A DNA stretch of 64,000 nt from DASXZH01 sp963829965 (GTDB taxonomy: Bacteria; Armatimonadota; Fimbriimonadia; Fimbriimonadales; Fimbriimonadaceae), in the NCBI GenBank assembly GCA_963829965.1, contig CAWHLK010000032.1, forward strand, positions 186,001 through 250,000, read 5' to 3'. Shown piece after piece: positions 1 to 8,332 of the stretch. The stretch's first letter is position 1. Each line of letters starts with the position of its first letter. Under the pieces are notes generated by a model. The model saw only the letters and a list, made by a program, of their open reading frames with translations, did no database searches and was not told where the DNA came from. A program made the position numbers and the translations under genes.

Positions 1-268
1 CAAGCGTCTCCGTCGGGTCGTGGTCGATTTTTCCAGTCGCTTTCAAGAACTTTACGAAGGTGCGAAGCGCTGAGAGTTTGCGAGCCCGCGTAACCGAACT
101 CACCCCATATTTGCGAAGGTAATCGCGAAGGTTCTCGGGAGTCAAATCGAACTCGCCGTCCAAAAATGCGGCCAGTTGGGAAAGGTCGGCCCCGTACGAC
201 TTCACCGTATGCGACGACCGCCGCGCGGCTAAGCTATCCAAAAACTCCTGAATAACGGCGTCAAGCAT
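1..268 (-). CDS. Tyrosine recombinase XerC/XerD-type, N-terminal part (runs off the left edge)
   Basis: The reverse strand from the ATG at 268 encodes about 89 residues that look like the N-terminal SAM-like core-binding domain of XerC/XerD integrases. The stretch RRSSHTVKSYGADLSQLAAF is the typical opening helix pair, followed by a second helix pair ending RARKLSALRTFVKFLKATG. The catalytic R-H-R-Y domain lies outside the window. Family members act as paired recombinases on dif to resolve chromosome dimers. A phage or integron integrase is possible, but no other mobile gene is nearby. It lies 250 bases downstream of pxpC on the same strand. No clear Shine-Dalgarno sequence precedes the start. 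Confidence 0.75.
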   Translation of the reverse strand, partial: MLDAVIQEFLDSLAARRSSHTVKSYGADLSQLAAFLDGEFDLTPENLRDYLRKYGVSSVTRARKLSALRTFVKFLKATGKIDHDPTETL

Positions 269-518
269 GATATTCAGAGGCGCTCCTTGGATTGATTTGT
301 AGTCTCCAGGGCCTGCTTTTCCCTTTGAGGGGAGATTGAGAGGGGTGAACGCCGGCGGAGACCTTCGGTGGCAGGCACCGAGAATAGCAAGGAGATCCGA
401 ACAGTTCCCAAACGCACTCTTCGATCGACGACAACGTTCCGCGAAAACCTTCGCTGTGTGCCCCACTCTTAACCTGCAGAATTAGGCCTGACCCCACTCT
501 CGATTCACCGTTCACGCT

Positions 519-1402
519 CTAAAGACGCGCGAGCAGCGCGCTTCGCAGTTTATGGAGCCGAAGGCTCTCCGCCCGGGTCAGTTTCTCCGCCTGGTCCCAA
601 GAGACCTGCTCGAATCGGACCCGCTTCATCGGCTCAAGCTGACCCAATGCCGCAAGATCGGCGTCAATAACTACCCCGATCTTCGGATAGCCGCCGATCG
701 TTGGGCCATCCGGCCCGAGGATGATCGGCATCCCGGAAGGCGTGATTTGAATCGCGCCGAAACAAGCCGGTTCGCTCGGCAGCTCATGGCTTACACATTC
801 ATAGGGACCATCTAACCGGATTCCTCGCCGGTCGCTCTCGTTGGAGATCATAAAGTCTGTCCCGCCGAAGAGCTTCAAGTCGAACAAACTGGCTTGCGGT
901 CCGGCAGTAAATCGCAGAACATTCCTGCCAACCGTAGAGGGCGGATCAGCCAAAGTCGCAAAGTCTCCACATACTCGAGGCTCAAAAGGCAATGTTCCTT
1001 TGGAAACCGCCTGTCCGGAAGCGCTGCCTAGGATCCGATTGCCCCCAAAGCCTCCGGGAACCGCCAGATAGCTCCGGACTCCTTGCGCCGCAGGGAGTAT
1101 TAAGAGTCTTCCGCCTGCCGACAGCAGCAAGCGCTCACGCCCAAAAGCCGTCCAGATAGCGGGCTTCCCCCCGCCCTTTGCTCCCACTACCGCAACCGAC
1201 GTCTTGAAGTTGCACTCGAACTCCCCGCCAACAAGCGGAATCTCCAAAACCACCGCATCCGGCGGATTACCGACCAACGCATTGGCCAAAAGCGCAGATT
1301 CCGTATCGAAGGCGCCTTTCCGTTCGGCACGCCGAACTTGCGGTAGCCGAAACGGCCGCCGTCCTGCAGCGTGCTGCCCGCTGCAATGCGCAGAACCTGA
1401 AG
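519..1402 (-). CDS. pxpC: 5-oxoprolinase subunit C (biotin-dependent carboxyltransferase family), frameshifted
   Basis: The protein matches the PxpC/KipA family (allophanate-hydrolase subunit 2-like). With PxpA and PxpB it hydrolyses 5-oxoproline (pyroglutamate) to glutamate using ATP. The body from LANALVGNPPDAVVLEI onward reads openly to the stop at 519. The conserved N-terminus (TLQDGGRFGYRKFGVPNG) sits in another frame at about 1320-1402. A one-base loss or two-base gain near 1317, in GGAAAGG, separates the two halves. No convincing start codon is visible in the N-terminal frame, whose first stop lies just upstream, so a second indel near the pxpA/pxpC junction is possible. It is the last gene of the pxpB-pxpA-pxpC operon. 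Confidence 0.8.
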
Positions 1403-2109
1403 GCTAAGTAGCCCACCTCAAAACCGTGCTTCTCCAAGGTCCTATAAACCAGCTCGACTAGTTCCAGACAATCCGGCGTGTCGCCGTGCACACAGATGCT
1501 GTCCACTTTGCGTGCGAGCCTCACTACCTGTTGCTCGATCACCAAGGGATCCGTTAAAACGGCGTCAGGGAGCGCACGAGACCGCAAGGATCCGTCGGGC
1601 TCATACGCTCGGTCGGCAAAGCCCTCAGCGATGACATCTTCACCCCGATCGGCCAACCTCGGACAAATGGGCGCTCCGGCTAATAGCATCGCAGGAGATT
1701 TGCACGCCGCCATTACACCATCGAGCATCAACTCGGCGGCACGGTACAACGATGGATCCGCCGGCACCGGGTCAGTGAGCATGTTGTACCAAGCGCCATG
1801 GGGTTTCACATAGCCGGTGTCCGGCGCGTAGTTCATGAATTCGACGGCCTGCTCCAACACACTGTTTGCAAACTGGGCAACCTCGTCCTCGCGCATGCGG
1901 ATTCGGCCCATATTCGGGCGGTCGGGAAACCCGGGGTGCATGCCGATTCGAACGCCTTTTTGCCGGCAGAGGAACACCGTCTGCTTGGTCAATTCCCAAG
2001 ACCCCGCATGTCTGCCGCAGCATACGTTCGCGCTTGTGGCGAAGTCTAAGAGGTCCTCGTCGAAAGGAAATCCCTCCCCGATGTCGACGTTGATATCGAC
2101 CATCTTCAC
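1267..2109 (-). CDS. pxpA: 5-oxoprolinase subunit A (LamB/YcsF family)
   Basis: PxpA is the LamB/YcsF-family subunit of the bacterial 5-oxoprolinase and is thought to open the phosphorylated pyroglutamate ring. Visible family motifs are the N-terminal DINVDIGEGF, the metal-site-like ANVCCGRHAGS, GMHPGFPDR, VKPHGAWYN and the C-terminal ICVHGDTP. The family is about 250 residues. The homologous part here ends near EVGYLA at about 1405, and the last 40 or so residues are pxpC read in the wrong frame. The true 3' end is therefore probably near 1400. The start overlaps the pxpB stop in an ATGA tetranucleotide, which indicates translational coupling. Confidence 0.88.
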   Translation of the reverse strand: MKMVDINVDIGEGFPFDEDLLDFATSANVCCGRHAGSWELTKQTVFLCRQKGVRIGMHPGFPDRPNMGRIRMREDEVAQFANSVLEQAVEFMNYAPDTGYVKPHGAWYNMLTDPVPADPSLYRAAELMLDGVMAACKSPAMLLAGAPICPRLADRGEDVIAEGFADRAYEPDGSLRSRALPDAVLTDPLVIEQQVVRLARKVDSICVHGDTPDCLELVELVYRTLEKHGFEVGYLAFRFCALQRAARCRTAAVSATASSACRTERRLRYGICAFGQCVGR

Positions 2110-2750
2110 AGCCGCTCCCCTTTAGTCTTATCGAACTCGCCCCGATCGATCTCATAAAAGGTGACCGAGTCACCAGCGCTTAAAGGGAAGTAGCCATCTT
2201 CCAGGTTCACGATTTCCAACGGTGTTCTGCCGATGAGATTCCAACCGCCCGGTGTCTCCGAAGGGTAGACACCCACCTGACGGCCCGTAATCGCAACCGA
2301 TCCTGCCGGCACCCTCACACGCGGTGTTTCGCGGCGAGGCAGCCCGCTCAACCGGTCTGAGAGGTAGCCAAGATACGGAAAACCCGGCGTAAAACCAATC
2401 GCGAAGCATTCATAGGCCATTTCGCAAAACTCCGAACGCAACTCGCTCGCTGAGATCCCCAGTTGCGAGCAGCAGGACTCGACATCTTCGCCAAGATCCA
2501 AGCAAACAGGGATGCGAAATGACTTCGCAAGCTCGTTTGAAAGACCATTCAGAAGGTCCTCAATGGAAGCCTCCAAGGTTTCGAAGAGAAGCGCTCCCGG
2601 CTCGAAATGAAGACCCACGGTTTCGTAGCTTGAAACCGCATCCCGGCAAAAGGGCAAAGACTCCAGCGCACGCGCAACCTTGTGGCAAGGCGCCGGAAGG
2701 TCGTAAAGCACGACCGCGGATTCCCCAAGCCTTTCGACCCTCATACCCAA
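2106..2750 (-). CDS. pxpB: 5-oxoprolinase subunit B (KipI family)
   Basis: This 214-residue protein has the PxpB/KipI (allophanate-hydrolase subunit 1-like) signature in its C-terminal half. GFTPGFPYLGYL is followed by RVPAGSVAITGRQVGVYP, ETPGGWNLIGRTP and a terminal AGDSVTF. PxpB is thought to contribute the ATP-dependent kinase step together with PxpC. The alternative Kip role (inhibition of KinA in Bacillus) is unlikely because all three pxp genes are present in order. It is the first gene of the operon and overlaps pxpA by four bases. The start may be this ATG or the one two codons later. The gene begins only about 20 bases from the hairpin-repeat array at 2772, so the array lies in or next to its promoter region. 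Confidence 0.88.
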   Translation of the reverse strand: MGMRVERLGESAVVLYDLPAPCHKVARALESLPFCRDAVSSYETVGLHFEPGALLFETLEASIEDLLNGLSNELAKSFRIPVCLDLGEDVESCCSQLGISASELRSEFCEMAYECFAIGFTPGFPYLGYLSDRLSGLPRRETPRVRVPAGSVAITGRQVGVYPSETPGGWNLIGRTPLEIVNLEDGYFPLSAGDSVTFYEIDRGEFDKTKGERL

Positions 2751-2771
2751 TTATGGGCAAGCGCGGCCGAA

Positions 2772-2970
2772 GTTTACGGCGCGAAGCGCAGTGCTTACGG
2801 GCAAAGCGCCATGCTTACGGCCCGAATCCCATGTTTACGGGCGAAGCCCACGTTTACGGCGCGAAGCGCCATGCTTACGGGCGAAGCCCATGTTTACGGC
2901 GCGAAGCGCCATGCTTACGGCCCGAAGCGCCATGCTTACGGGCGAAGCCCATGTTTACGGGCGAAGCCCC
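2772..2970. repeat. Tandem array of ten 19-21 bp mini-hairpin repeats
   Basis: The hexamer TTACGG recurs ten times, at 2774, 2795, 2815, 2835, 2854, 2875, 2894, 2915, 2936 and 2955, with spacings of 19-21 bases. Each unit has the form ATG-Y-TTACGG followed by a small inverted repeat. Two main variants occur: GGCGC-GAA-GCGCC (5 bp stem) and GGGC-GAA-GCCC (4 bp stem). Three units carry imperfect stems. GCGAAGC-type sequences are known to form very stable DNA mini-hairpins. The array fills the space between pxpB (leftward) and dut (rightward). It could be read through in frame, but the resulting peptide is only a reflection of the repeat. Confidence 0.9.
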
Positions 2971-3045
2971 TACCGCCAACGTATTATCTGTGTTAGGATG
3001 AATTGTGGGACAAAGTCCCGTCGCATTTTTACTGCAATTAATCAA

Positions 3046-3525
3046 ATGAATATCGCCGTTGAATCAGGCTCGGAAGCTGTGGCTTGCGAACCTGTCAAGC
3101 TGTTGGTAAGCGTTGCTCCCGGTGGCAGCCTGCCTCGCTATGCGAGTTCAGGGGCTGCGGGAATGGACCTTTGCTCCATCGAAGAGGTCGCCCTACGCCC
3201 ACTTGAGCGAAAATGCGTCGGCACGGGTGTGCGCCTGGCAATTCCACCGGGTTACGAAGGGCAGGTGCGGCCGCGTTCCGGCCTTGCACTCCGCCTTGGA
3301 CTTGGAATGGTCAATTCGGTTGGCACCATCGACTGCGATTATCGGGGAGAAGTCGGCGTACTTCTGATCAACCTGGGATCAGAAACCGTCGAACTCGATA
3401 AGGGTGAGCGAATCGCGCAACTGGTAATCAGTCCGGTCGCACGCGCTGAACTCGTCGAAGTCGCCGAGGTCCCGCAAGATACCGTTCGAGGGGAAAATGG
3501 CTTTGGGAGCACAGGAACAAGATAA
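3046..3525 (+). CDS. dut: dUTP diphosphatase
   Basis: Trimeric dUTPase hydrolyses dUTP to dUMP and pyrophosphate, keeping uracil out of DNA and feeding thymidylate synthesis (thyX is at 13.3 kb). All five family motifs are present in order: SGAAGMDL, RSGLA, GTIDCDYRGEVGV with the catalytic aspartate, KGERIAQLVI, and the C-terminal GENGFGSTG that closes the active site. At 159 residues it has normal family length. The ATG at 3046 fits the conserved N-terminus. The upstream in-frame ATG at 2998 would add 16 residues and lies just after a TATTAT box at 2982. The reading frame also stays open through the hairpin repeat, which should not be counted as coding. The next gene starts inside its 3' end. 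Confidence 0.93.
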   Translation: MNIAVESGSEAVACEPVKLLVSVAPGGSLPRYASSGAAGMDLCSIEEVALRPLERKCVGTGVRLAIPPGYEGQVRPRSGLALRLGLGMVNSVGTIDCDYRGEVGVLLINLGSETVELDKGERIAQLVISPVARAELVEVAEVPQDTVRGENGFGSTGTR

Positions 3526-4762
3526 AGGCAGCGTTTTTTGCGAGAAGTGCTTCAACCCTTCACCGAAGGGTTCGGAATTCTGCCAGAACTGTGGCGCAGC
3601 CCTCGTGCACAAGCCTGGGGCCGAAGGCAGTGACGTAGCCGTTTATCCCAAGCTCGCCCAAGTCAACTTGCTCCGCATGCGGGGGCGGTTCAAAGAGGCG
3701 GAAGAAACGTGCCTGGGCATCCTACACCAGTTTCCCCACAACCTCTCTGCCAATATCCTAATGGGCGATTTGGCGGTCGAACAGAACAACCTGGATCAGG
3801 CAGTCGAGTGGTACGAACTGGCACTTGATATCGAACCGGATAACTTGGCGCTCCAAGGAAAGCTGGAAGCCGCCAAGTCAAAGAAGGACGATACCGTGGT
3901 TCAAACCATCGTCCAAGAACTGGGCCTTCCCGATGAAAAGCCGAAAACCCTAATGATCACTCTGGTCTCGGTTGCCGCGATTCTCGTGTTGGCCTTTCTC
4001 GCGTGGTTCGCCTACAAGAGCGCCAAGTCTTCTACCGACACGTCGCAGGTCAACAAGCCTATTGTCCTGACCGATAGCACCGCAGGCACAACCGGGATGA
4101 CCGCAACTGCCAACCAAACTTCGGGGGGCAGCACGCCCGGTCAAAAGGAACAGCCGGCTTCCGAAGATGACACCGCTCTCACAAAACTGCTCTCCTCAAA
4201 GACGAGCGAATCTGAGTACATGGTTGACGCCCGGTTTGACCTCGCGGGTGGAATCACCGTAACCTACAACGCTCCTTCAGACAAAGACGAGCGGGAGATC
4301 GGCGCCAAGCTCGCGACCGAATCTTTCGCCTTGGTAAAGGAAAACTTGAACCGCGATGTCAACCAGGTCTCCCTCCGCGCCATGCGCGACCGGAAGCTTT
4401 ATTACAGCGCCACCGTGACCAAGGACGATTACGAGGCAACTCAATCAACAGAATGGCAAAGCGCCCATAAGGATGACATGGAAGCATTCTTAAAGGCCGT
4501 TCTCACAAACGAGAAGCACGCCTCTGACGATACTGGCGGAAGCACGACGACAGGACCGCCGGACACCGGCTCAGATCAAACAACCGGCACTACCACCGGC
4601 GAAGAACCACCGCCCGGGGATACCGCGGGCGCCCCGCCGTCCAACAGCACAACCGATACGGGAACTACCGGTGCAACCACTGGCGCAGCGCCTTCATCGG
4701 GCAGCACGGGCGGGTCCACGCCACCGGATACAACCGGCGGCTCGAAAGCCACCGGCGGCTAG
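3497..4762 (+). CDS. Zinc-ribbon, TPR and single-pass membrane protein with a Thr/Gly-rich tail
   Basis: The domains visible in this 421-residue protein are, in order: a zinc ribbon with Cys15, Cys18, Cys29 and Cys32; two or three TPR helices around residues 50-125; and a hydrophobic transmembrane helix near 150-172 (ITLVSVAAILVLAFLAWF). A globular region of about 100 residues follows near 215-335, then a low-complexity Thr/Gly/Ser/Pro tail of roughly 85 residues. The layout suggests a cytoplasmic zinc-ribbon/TPR part and an exported globular part with a flexible tail. The function is not recognised. The ATG at 3497 lies inside the last 29 bases of dut, and the zinc ribbon begins so early that a later start is unlikely. 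Translational coupling to dut is plausible. Confidence 0.75.
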   Translation: MALGAQEQDKGSVFCEKCFNPSPKGSEFCQNCGAALVHKPGAEGSDVAVYPKLAQVNLLRMRGRFKEAEETCLGILHQFPHNLSANILMGDLAVEQNNLDQAVEWYELALDIEPDNLALQGKLEAAKSKKDDTVVQTIVQELGLPDEKPKTLMITLVSVAAILVLAFLAWFAYKSAKSSTDTSQVNKPIVLTDSTAGTTGMTATANQTSGGSTPGQKEQPASEDDTALTKLLSSKTSESEYMVDARFDLAGGITVTYNAPSDKDEREIGAKLATESFALVKENLNRDVNQVSLRAMRDRKLYYSATVTKDDYEATQSTEWQSAHKDDMEAFLKAVLTNEKHASDDTGGSTTTGPPDTGSDQTTGTTTGEEPPPGDTAGAPPSNSTTDTGTTGATTGAAPSSGSTGGSTPPDTTGGSKATGG

Positions 4763-4790
4763 CGATCCCATAGGGGCTATACCATTAGCT

Positions 4791-4796
4791 CATAAT
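4791..4796 (+). promoter_or_regulatory. -10-like box for a leaderless start (CATAAT, N7, GTG)
   Basis: CATAAT ends seven bases before the GTG at 4804 and no Shine-Dalgarno sequence lies between. Transcription starting six to seven bases after this box would begin at the start codon itself. Confidence 0.5.
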
Positions 4797-4803
4797 TCGT
4801 TCT

Positions 4804-5499
4804 GTGAAGCGAATCGGAGTCATTTATTCTGTCGCAGTGCTCATGGCAGTTTTAGGCTGCCAGAGTAACCCGAAATCCAGCGCCGCACCACAGCCGCAAC
4901 CAACCTCGTCGATCGCCGAAGCCCCTGCGCATCAAGCCCAAAAGCCGGCCGCTCAAATCCCCGCGCAACAAAGTCCCTCAATCGACACCCCGAGCCTAAG
5001 CGCTAAGACCGCCAAAGTCCCGCCGTCTGCGACTTCCTCGGTTTCATCGGGGGAACCCCCGAGTTCTTCCGCGCCCAAGCCGACTAAAGAGCAAGTTGCG
5101 CTGATCAAAAAGGCAAATAGCCCGATCGTCGGCAAGTGGCTGGAAAGCGGGGCGGACGGCACGAAGGCAAAAATGGAGTTCGACGCGAATGGAACCGGCT
5201 TCGGCTACGCGATTTTTCCGCCCGCGCCATCAACTCCCATCAAGATCAGATTCGATTACGCTCTCCACGACAACCAGCTGCTCCAGAGGCCGACTTCCGC
5301 CGAGATTGGCGCAAAAACCGGAGATTTGAAAGCCGCCAAAATGGTGGTGGATGGGCTCAATAAGTCCTTCCGGAGCGTTGTGTACAAAGTGCAAACGCGA
5401 CCCCGGCCAATGAAATGGCTCGATAAGAACACCTTCACCCTGGCCAGCACCTATGGTCCAAGCAACACGTTTAAGCGCGCGCCGTGGTCCGCCCCGTAA
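4804..5499 (+). CDS. Putative lipoprotein with a Pro/Ser-rich linker
   Basis: A GTG start gives a 231-residue protein with a short basic n-region, a hydrophobic core and the lipobox AVLGC, so Cys19 should be lipidated. Residues about 22-95 are rich in Pro, Ala, Ser and Gln and look like a flexible linker. The remaining 130 or so residues form a globular domain starting NSPIVGKWLES, which resembles the opening of lipocalin-like small beta-barrel domains, but no family can be assigned. The start is supported by the signal peptide and by the CATAAT box seven bases upstream. It follows the zinc-ribbon/TPR gene by 41 bases but appears to have its own promoter. Confidence 0.72.
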   Translation: MKRIGVIYSVAVLMAVLGCQSNPKSSAAPQPQPTSSIAEAPAHQAQKPAAQIPAQQSPSIDTPSLSAKTAKVPPSATSSVSSGEPPSSSAPKPTKEQVALIKKANSPIVGKWLESGADGTKAKMEFDANGTGFGYAIFPPAPSTPIKIRFDYALHDNQLLQRPTSAEIGAKTGDLKAAKMVVDGLNKSFRSVVYKVQTRPRPMKWLDKNTFTLASTYGPSNTFKRAPWSAP

Positions 5500-5528
5500 C
5501 GTCGAATTCCTGCCTTCTCGATCTTTCC

Positions 5529-5562
5529 GTCCCATCGCTCGTCACCCGTCACACGGCACCCA
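5529..5562. repeat. Degenerate CGTCAC-type short repeat (copy 1)
   Basis: This intergenic stretch is built from variants of CTCGTCACCCGTCAC. Similar low-complexity runs occur at 15731-15781 and 36682-36718, always between genes. Confidence 0.5.
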
Positions 5563-5570
5563 GGATCGGC

Positions 5571-5576
5571 TACACT
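5571..5576 (+). promoter_or_regulatory. -10-like box for a probably leaderless aldolase mRNA (TACACT)
   Basis: TACACT ends eight bases before the ATG at 5585. No purine-rich ribosome binding site lies upstream of that ATG. The spacing is slightly longer than in the other cases. Confidence 0.4.
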
Positions 5577-5584
5577 GAAAGTCG

Positions 5585-6674
5585 ATGGCCATCGCAAATT
5601 CACGCGAACTAGACCGCATCGCAGGTCTCTTGGGTAACGAGGCGGAGCACCTTCTGCACCACCGCTGCAAGATCGACAAAAGCCGCTTGCACATCCCGGG
5701 TCCCGGGTTCGTGGACCGCATTTTCACACCTTCGGATCGTAACAATCAGACACTGAGAAGCCTGAACGAGCTTTTCAAACATGGCCGTCTTGCCGGAACC
5801 GGCTATTCTCAGCATTTTGCCCGTAGATCAGGGCGTGGAGCATAGCGCGGGCGCCAGTTTTGCGCCAAATCCGGATTATTTCGACCCCGAGAACATTATT
5901 AAGCTGGCCATAGAAGGTGGTTGCAACGCCGTCGCGTCAACCCTGGGCGTCCTCGGCTTCACCAGCCGCAAATATGCTCACAAGATTCCCTACATCGTGA
6001 AGTTAAACCATAACGAGTTGCTCACCTATCCGAACAAGTTCGATGAGATCCTGTTTGGCAGCGTCAAGCAGGCGTGGGACATGGGCGCAGTCGCCGTGGG
6101 GGCAACCATCTATTTTGGAAGCGAAGAAAGCGGCCGCCAGATCGTGGAGATCAGCAAAGCCTTCGCCTACGCTCACGAACTCGGGCTCGGCACGATTTTG
6201 TGGTGCTATCTCCGAAACAACGCGTTCAAGATCGGCGACAAGGACTATCACGTTTCCGCCGATCTTACCGGTCAGGCTAACCACCTGGGCGTGACGATTG
6301 AAGCGGACATCATCAAGCAGAAACTGCCCGAACTGAATGGTGGCTATGCGGCCCTGAATATGGGCAGCAGTGGCTACGGCAAGTTCGACAAGCGCATCTA
6401 CACCGAGCTAGCGAGCGATCACCCGATCGATCTGTGCCGCTACCAGGTGGCCAACTGCTATATGGGCAGAGCAGGCCTTATCAACAGCGGCGGCGCTTCC
6501 GAAGGTGCAGCTGATACGGCAGAAGCAGTGAAAACCGCGGTCATCAATAAGCGAGCCGGCGGCATGGGCCTCATCAGTGGCCGTAAAGCGTTCCAGAGAC
6601 CGATGAAAGAGGGCGCCGATCTGCTGATGGCAGTGCAAGACGTCTACCTTTGCGAAGACGTCACCGTCGCCTAG
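5585..6674 (+). CDS. Class I fructose-bisphosphate aldolase (FbaB-like), one frameshift
   Basis: The enzyme cleaves fructose 1,6-bisphosphate to glyceraldehyde 3-phosphate and dihydroxyacetone phosphate in the cytoplasm, using a Schiff-base lysine. The N-terminal part (RLHIPGPGFVDRIFTPSDRN) is in one frame from 5585, and the rest (LSILPVDQGVEHSAGASFAP onward) is in another. The frames meet at GTGY/LSILPVDQG, where TATTCTCAG carries one extra T relative to the expected TATCTCAG, near 5803. With that base removed the protein is about 363 residues, normal for this family. The lysine in YIVKLNHNE is conserved, but its catalytic role is not assigned here. A receiver-like gene starts immediately after the stop. 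The break is probably a sequencing error, because the rest of the gene is intact. Confidence 0.88.
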
Positions 6675-6995
6675 ATGAAGGTTCTGATCTTCGAAGATAA
6701 CCTGATGTGGAGTCAGCGACTCCGCCAGTCGGTTTCATCTCTGGGACACGAGGCTGTTTTGTTCTCCAGCCTCCCAAATCAAGCGGTGGCCGGCGAAATC
6801 GCTATCGTCAATCTCGGTTCATCAAAGATCGCCCCCGATGTCCTCGTCCCTATCTTGAAAGAAGTGGGAATCAGGGTGATCGCTCACGCCGGACATAAGG
6901 AGAAAGAACTTCGAGAGTTGGGCAAGAGCCTGGGTTGCGATAGGATTGCATCCAACAGCGAACTGACCTTCAAGTTGGCGGAACTGCTAGCGTAG
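6675..6995 (+). CDS. Degenerate receiver (response-regulator-like) domain protein
   Basis: This stand-alone 106-residue protein has the receiver fold pattern. It starts MKVLIFEDN, keeping an acidic pair, and has an alternating strand/helix layout. The phospho-acceptor aspartate is missing: the third strand reads AIVNLGSS, with Asn where Asp is expected. The conserved Lys-Pro near the end is also absent. It is therefore probably not phosphorylated and may act as a protein-interaction module. The ATG directly abuts the TAG of the aldolase gene, so the two are likely one transcript. Whether it modulates aldolase is unknown. Confidence 0.65.
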   Translation: MKVLIFEDNLMWSQRLRQSVSSLGHEAVLFSSLPNQAVAGEIAIVNLGSSKIAPDVLVPILKEVGIRVIAHAGHKEKELRELGKSLGCDRIASNSELTFKLAELLA

Positions 6996-7308
6996 GGGGC
7001 GCGAAGCGCTGTGGAGTACGGCGATTCTTCTCCGCTGTGACCGCAAACGGCCGAACTATAGGAAAGGGGCTAGAAGCCCTATGGAACTCGACGATTTTTC
7101 GCTGCTATTAACGATCCGATTTATCGCCGCCTCGGTCTGCTGTGATTCCCAGATTCAAGTTTCGCGAAGTGACCTGCTCACAGGACTGGCCCGTCAAAGC
7201 TGTGAAGGAAATCATTTCACTCCACTTTCGGCACAAAAATGCAAATTCCTCCAAGCCTTGACATATAACACTCAATACTTTCCCACAAAGTATCCTTCGC
7301 AACTAGCA
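6996..7308. other. Intergenic region with single copies of hairpin motifs
   Basis: No gene is supported here. The reading frame of the next gene is open upstream to an ATG at 7081, but the added residues lack family similarity. The stretch holds one GGCGC-GAA-GCGCT motif at about 7000-7012 that resembles the units of the array at 2772. A GGGGCT-AGA-AGCCCT inverted repeat lies near 7065-7080. A TTGACA hexamer occurs at 7258, but without a well-spaced -10 box. Confidence 0.4.
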
Positions 7309-8259
7309 GTGGACATTGAGAGACTTTGGGTTGTAGACAGTCACACCGAGGGCGAGCCTACCAGGGTTGTGATACGTGGCTTCCCGGAATTGCAGGCTAA
7401 GGACTTGCCCGGAAAAGCGCGGGAACTGAAAGACCGCTTCGATGGTCTTCGCGCGGGCATTGTCTGCGAGCCACGCGGCTCGGAAGCGATTGTGGGCGCC
7501 CTTCTATGCGAGCCCGACAACGCTCAAGCCGATTTCGGTGTCGTCTTTTTCAACAACGGGGGCTGCATCGGAATGTGCGGCCACGGAATGATCGGAGTGG
7601 CCGAAACCCTGCGGCACCTAGGGCGCACCACTTGCGGCGAAATCAAAGTGGAAACGCCGGTTGGCATGGTCCGAGCCATCCTTCACGAAGACGCCCGAGT
7701 CAGCATCCACAATGTGCCCAGCTATCGCTTTCAAAAGGATGTAAGCCTTCACGTGCCGAGCTTTGGCCGGGTGACCGGCGACATCGCTTACGGGGGCAAC
7801 TGGTTCTTCATCACACCCGAGTCACCGGCGCCACTGGCTCTTTCGAACCTGGCAGAGCTCATGGATTTCTCGAAGAGCGTCCGCTATGCGCTGGCACAAG
7901 CCGGCATCAAGGGCGAGGAGGGAGCGGAAATCGATCACATCGAACTGAGTGGTCCCCCAACGCGGGCGGATGCCGACGGCAAGAACTTCGTACTATGCCC
8001 GGGCCTCGCTTTTGACCGTTCGCCCTGCGGAACCGGCACCAGCGCCAAAATGGCCTGCCTCGCCGCAGACGGCAAGCTCGCCCCTGGCCAAATCTGGCGG
8101 CAGGAGAGCATTATCGGTACCCTGTTCCACGGCGCCTACACCACGAATGGAGAGCAAATTAACCCCTGCATTACCGGCCGAGCTCACATTACCGGAGAGG
8201 CGGTCCTCATCTTCTCACCGGACGATCCATTGAGAGAAGGATTGGATTTTGGGGACTAG
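7309..8259 (+). CDS. Proline racemase / hydroxyproline 2-epimerase family protein
   Basis: The family inverts the alpha carbon of proline or hydroxyproline, or dehydrates hydroxyproline, using a pair of active-site cysteines. Both sites are visible: the first in NNGGCIGMCGHG and the second in DRSPCGTGTSAKMA. The N-terminal VVDSHTEGEPTRVV and the middle GGNWFFI are also family landmarks. Because both catalytic cysteines are present, a racemase or epimerase is more likely than a dehydratase, though the substrate cannot be told from sequence. The GTG at 7309 gives a normal length of about 316 residues. No good ribosome binding site is seen, so the start is uncertain by a few codons. Confidence 0.82.
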   Translation: MDIERLWVVDSHTEGEPTRVVIRGFPELQAKDLPGKARELKDRFDGLRAGIVCEPRGSEAIVGALLCEPDNAQADFGVVFFNNGGCIGMCGHGMIGVAETLRHLGRTTCGEIKVETPVGMVRAILHEDARVSIHNVPSYRFQKDVSLHVPSFGRVTGDIAYGGNWFFITPESPAPLALSNLAELMDFSKSVRYALAQAGIKGEEGAEIDHIELSGPPTRADADGKNFVLCPGLAFDRSPCGTGTSAKMACLAADGKLAPGQIWRQESIIGTLFHGAYTTNGEQINPCITGRAHITGEAVLIFSPDDPLREGLDFGD

Positions 8260-8332
8260 GTTTTAGGTGTTGGGCTGCCTATCGTCCGAAAGGGCCGACA
8301 GGTCTGACCAGTCTGACAACGTGGTGTTCCGG

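Noticed and set aside
2772..2970. CRISPR array
   Set aside because: The units are continuous 19-21 base repeats without unique spacers, and no cas gene is present.
2791..3045. Open frame through the hairpin array fused to dut
   Set aside because: The residues only mirror the repeat, and the dUTPase N-terminus begins at 3046.
7258..7286. Sigma-70 promoter with TTGACA at 7258
   Set aside because: No -10 box occurs at 16-18 bases from the hexamer.
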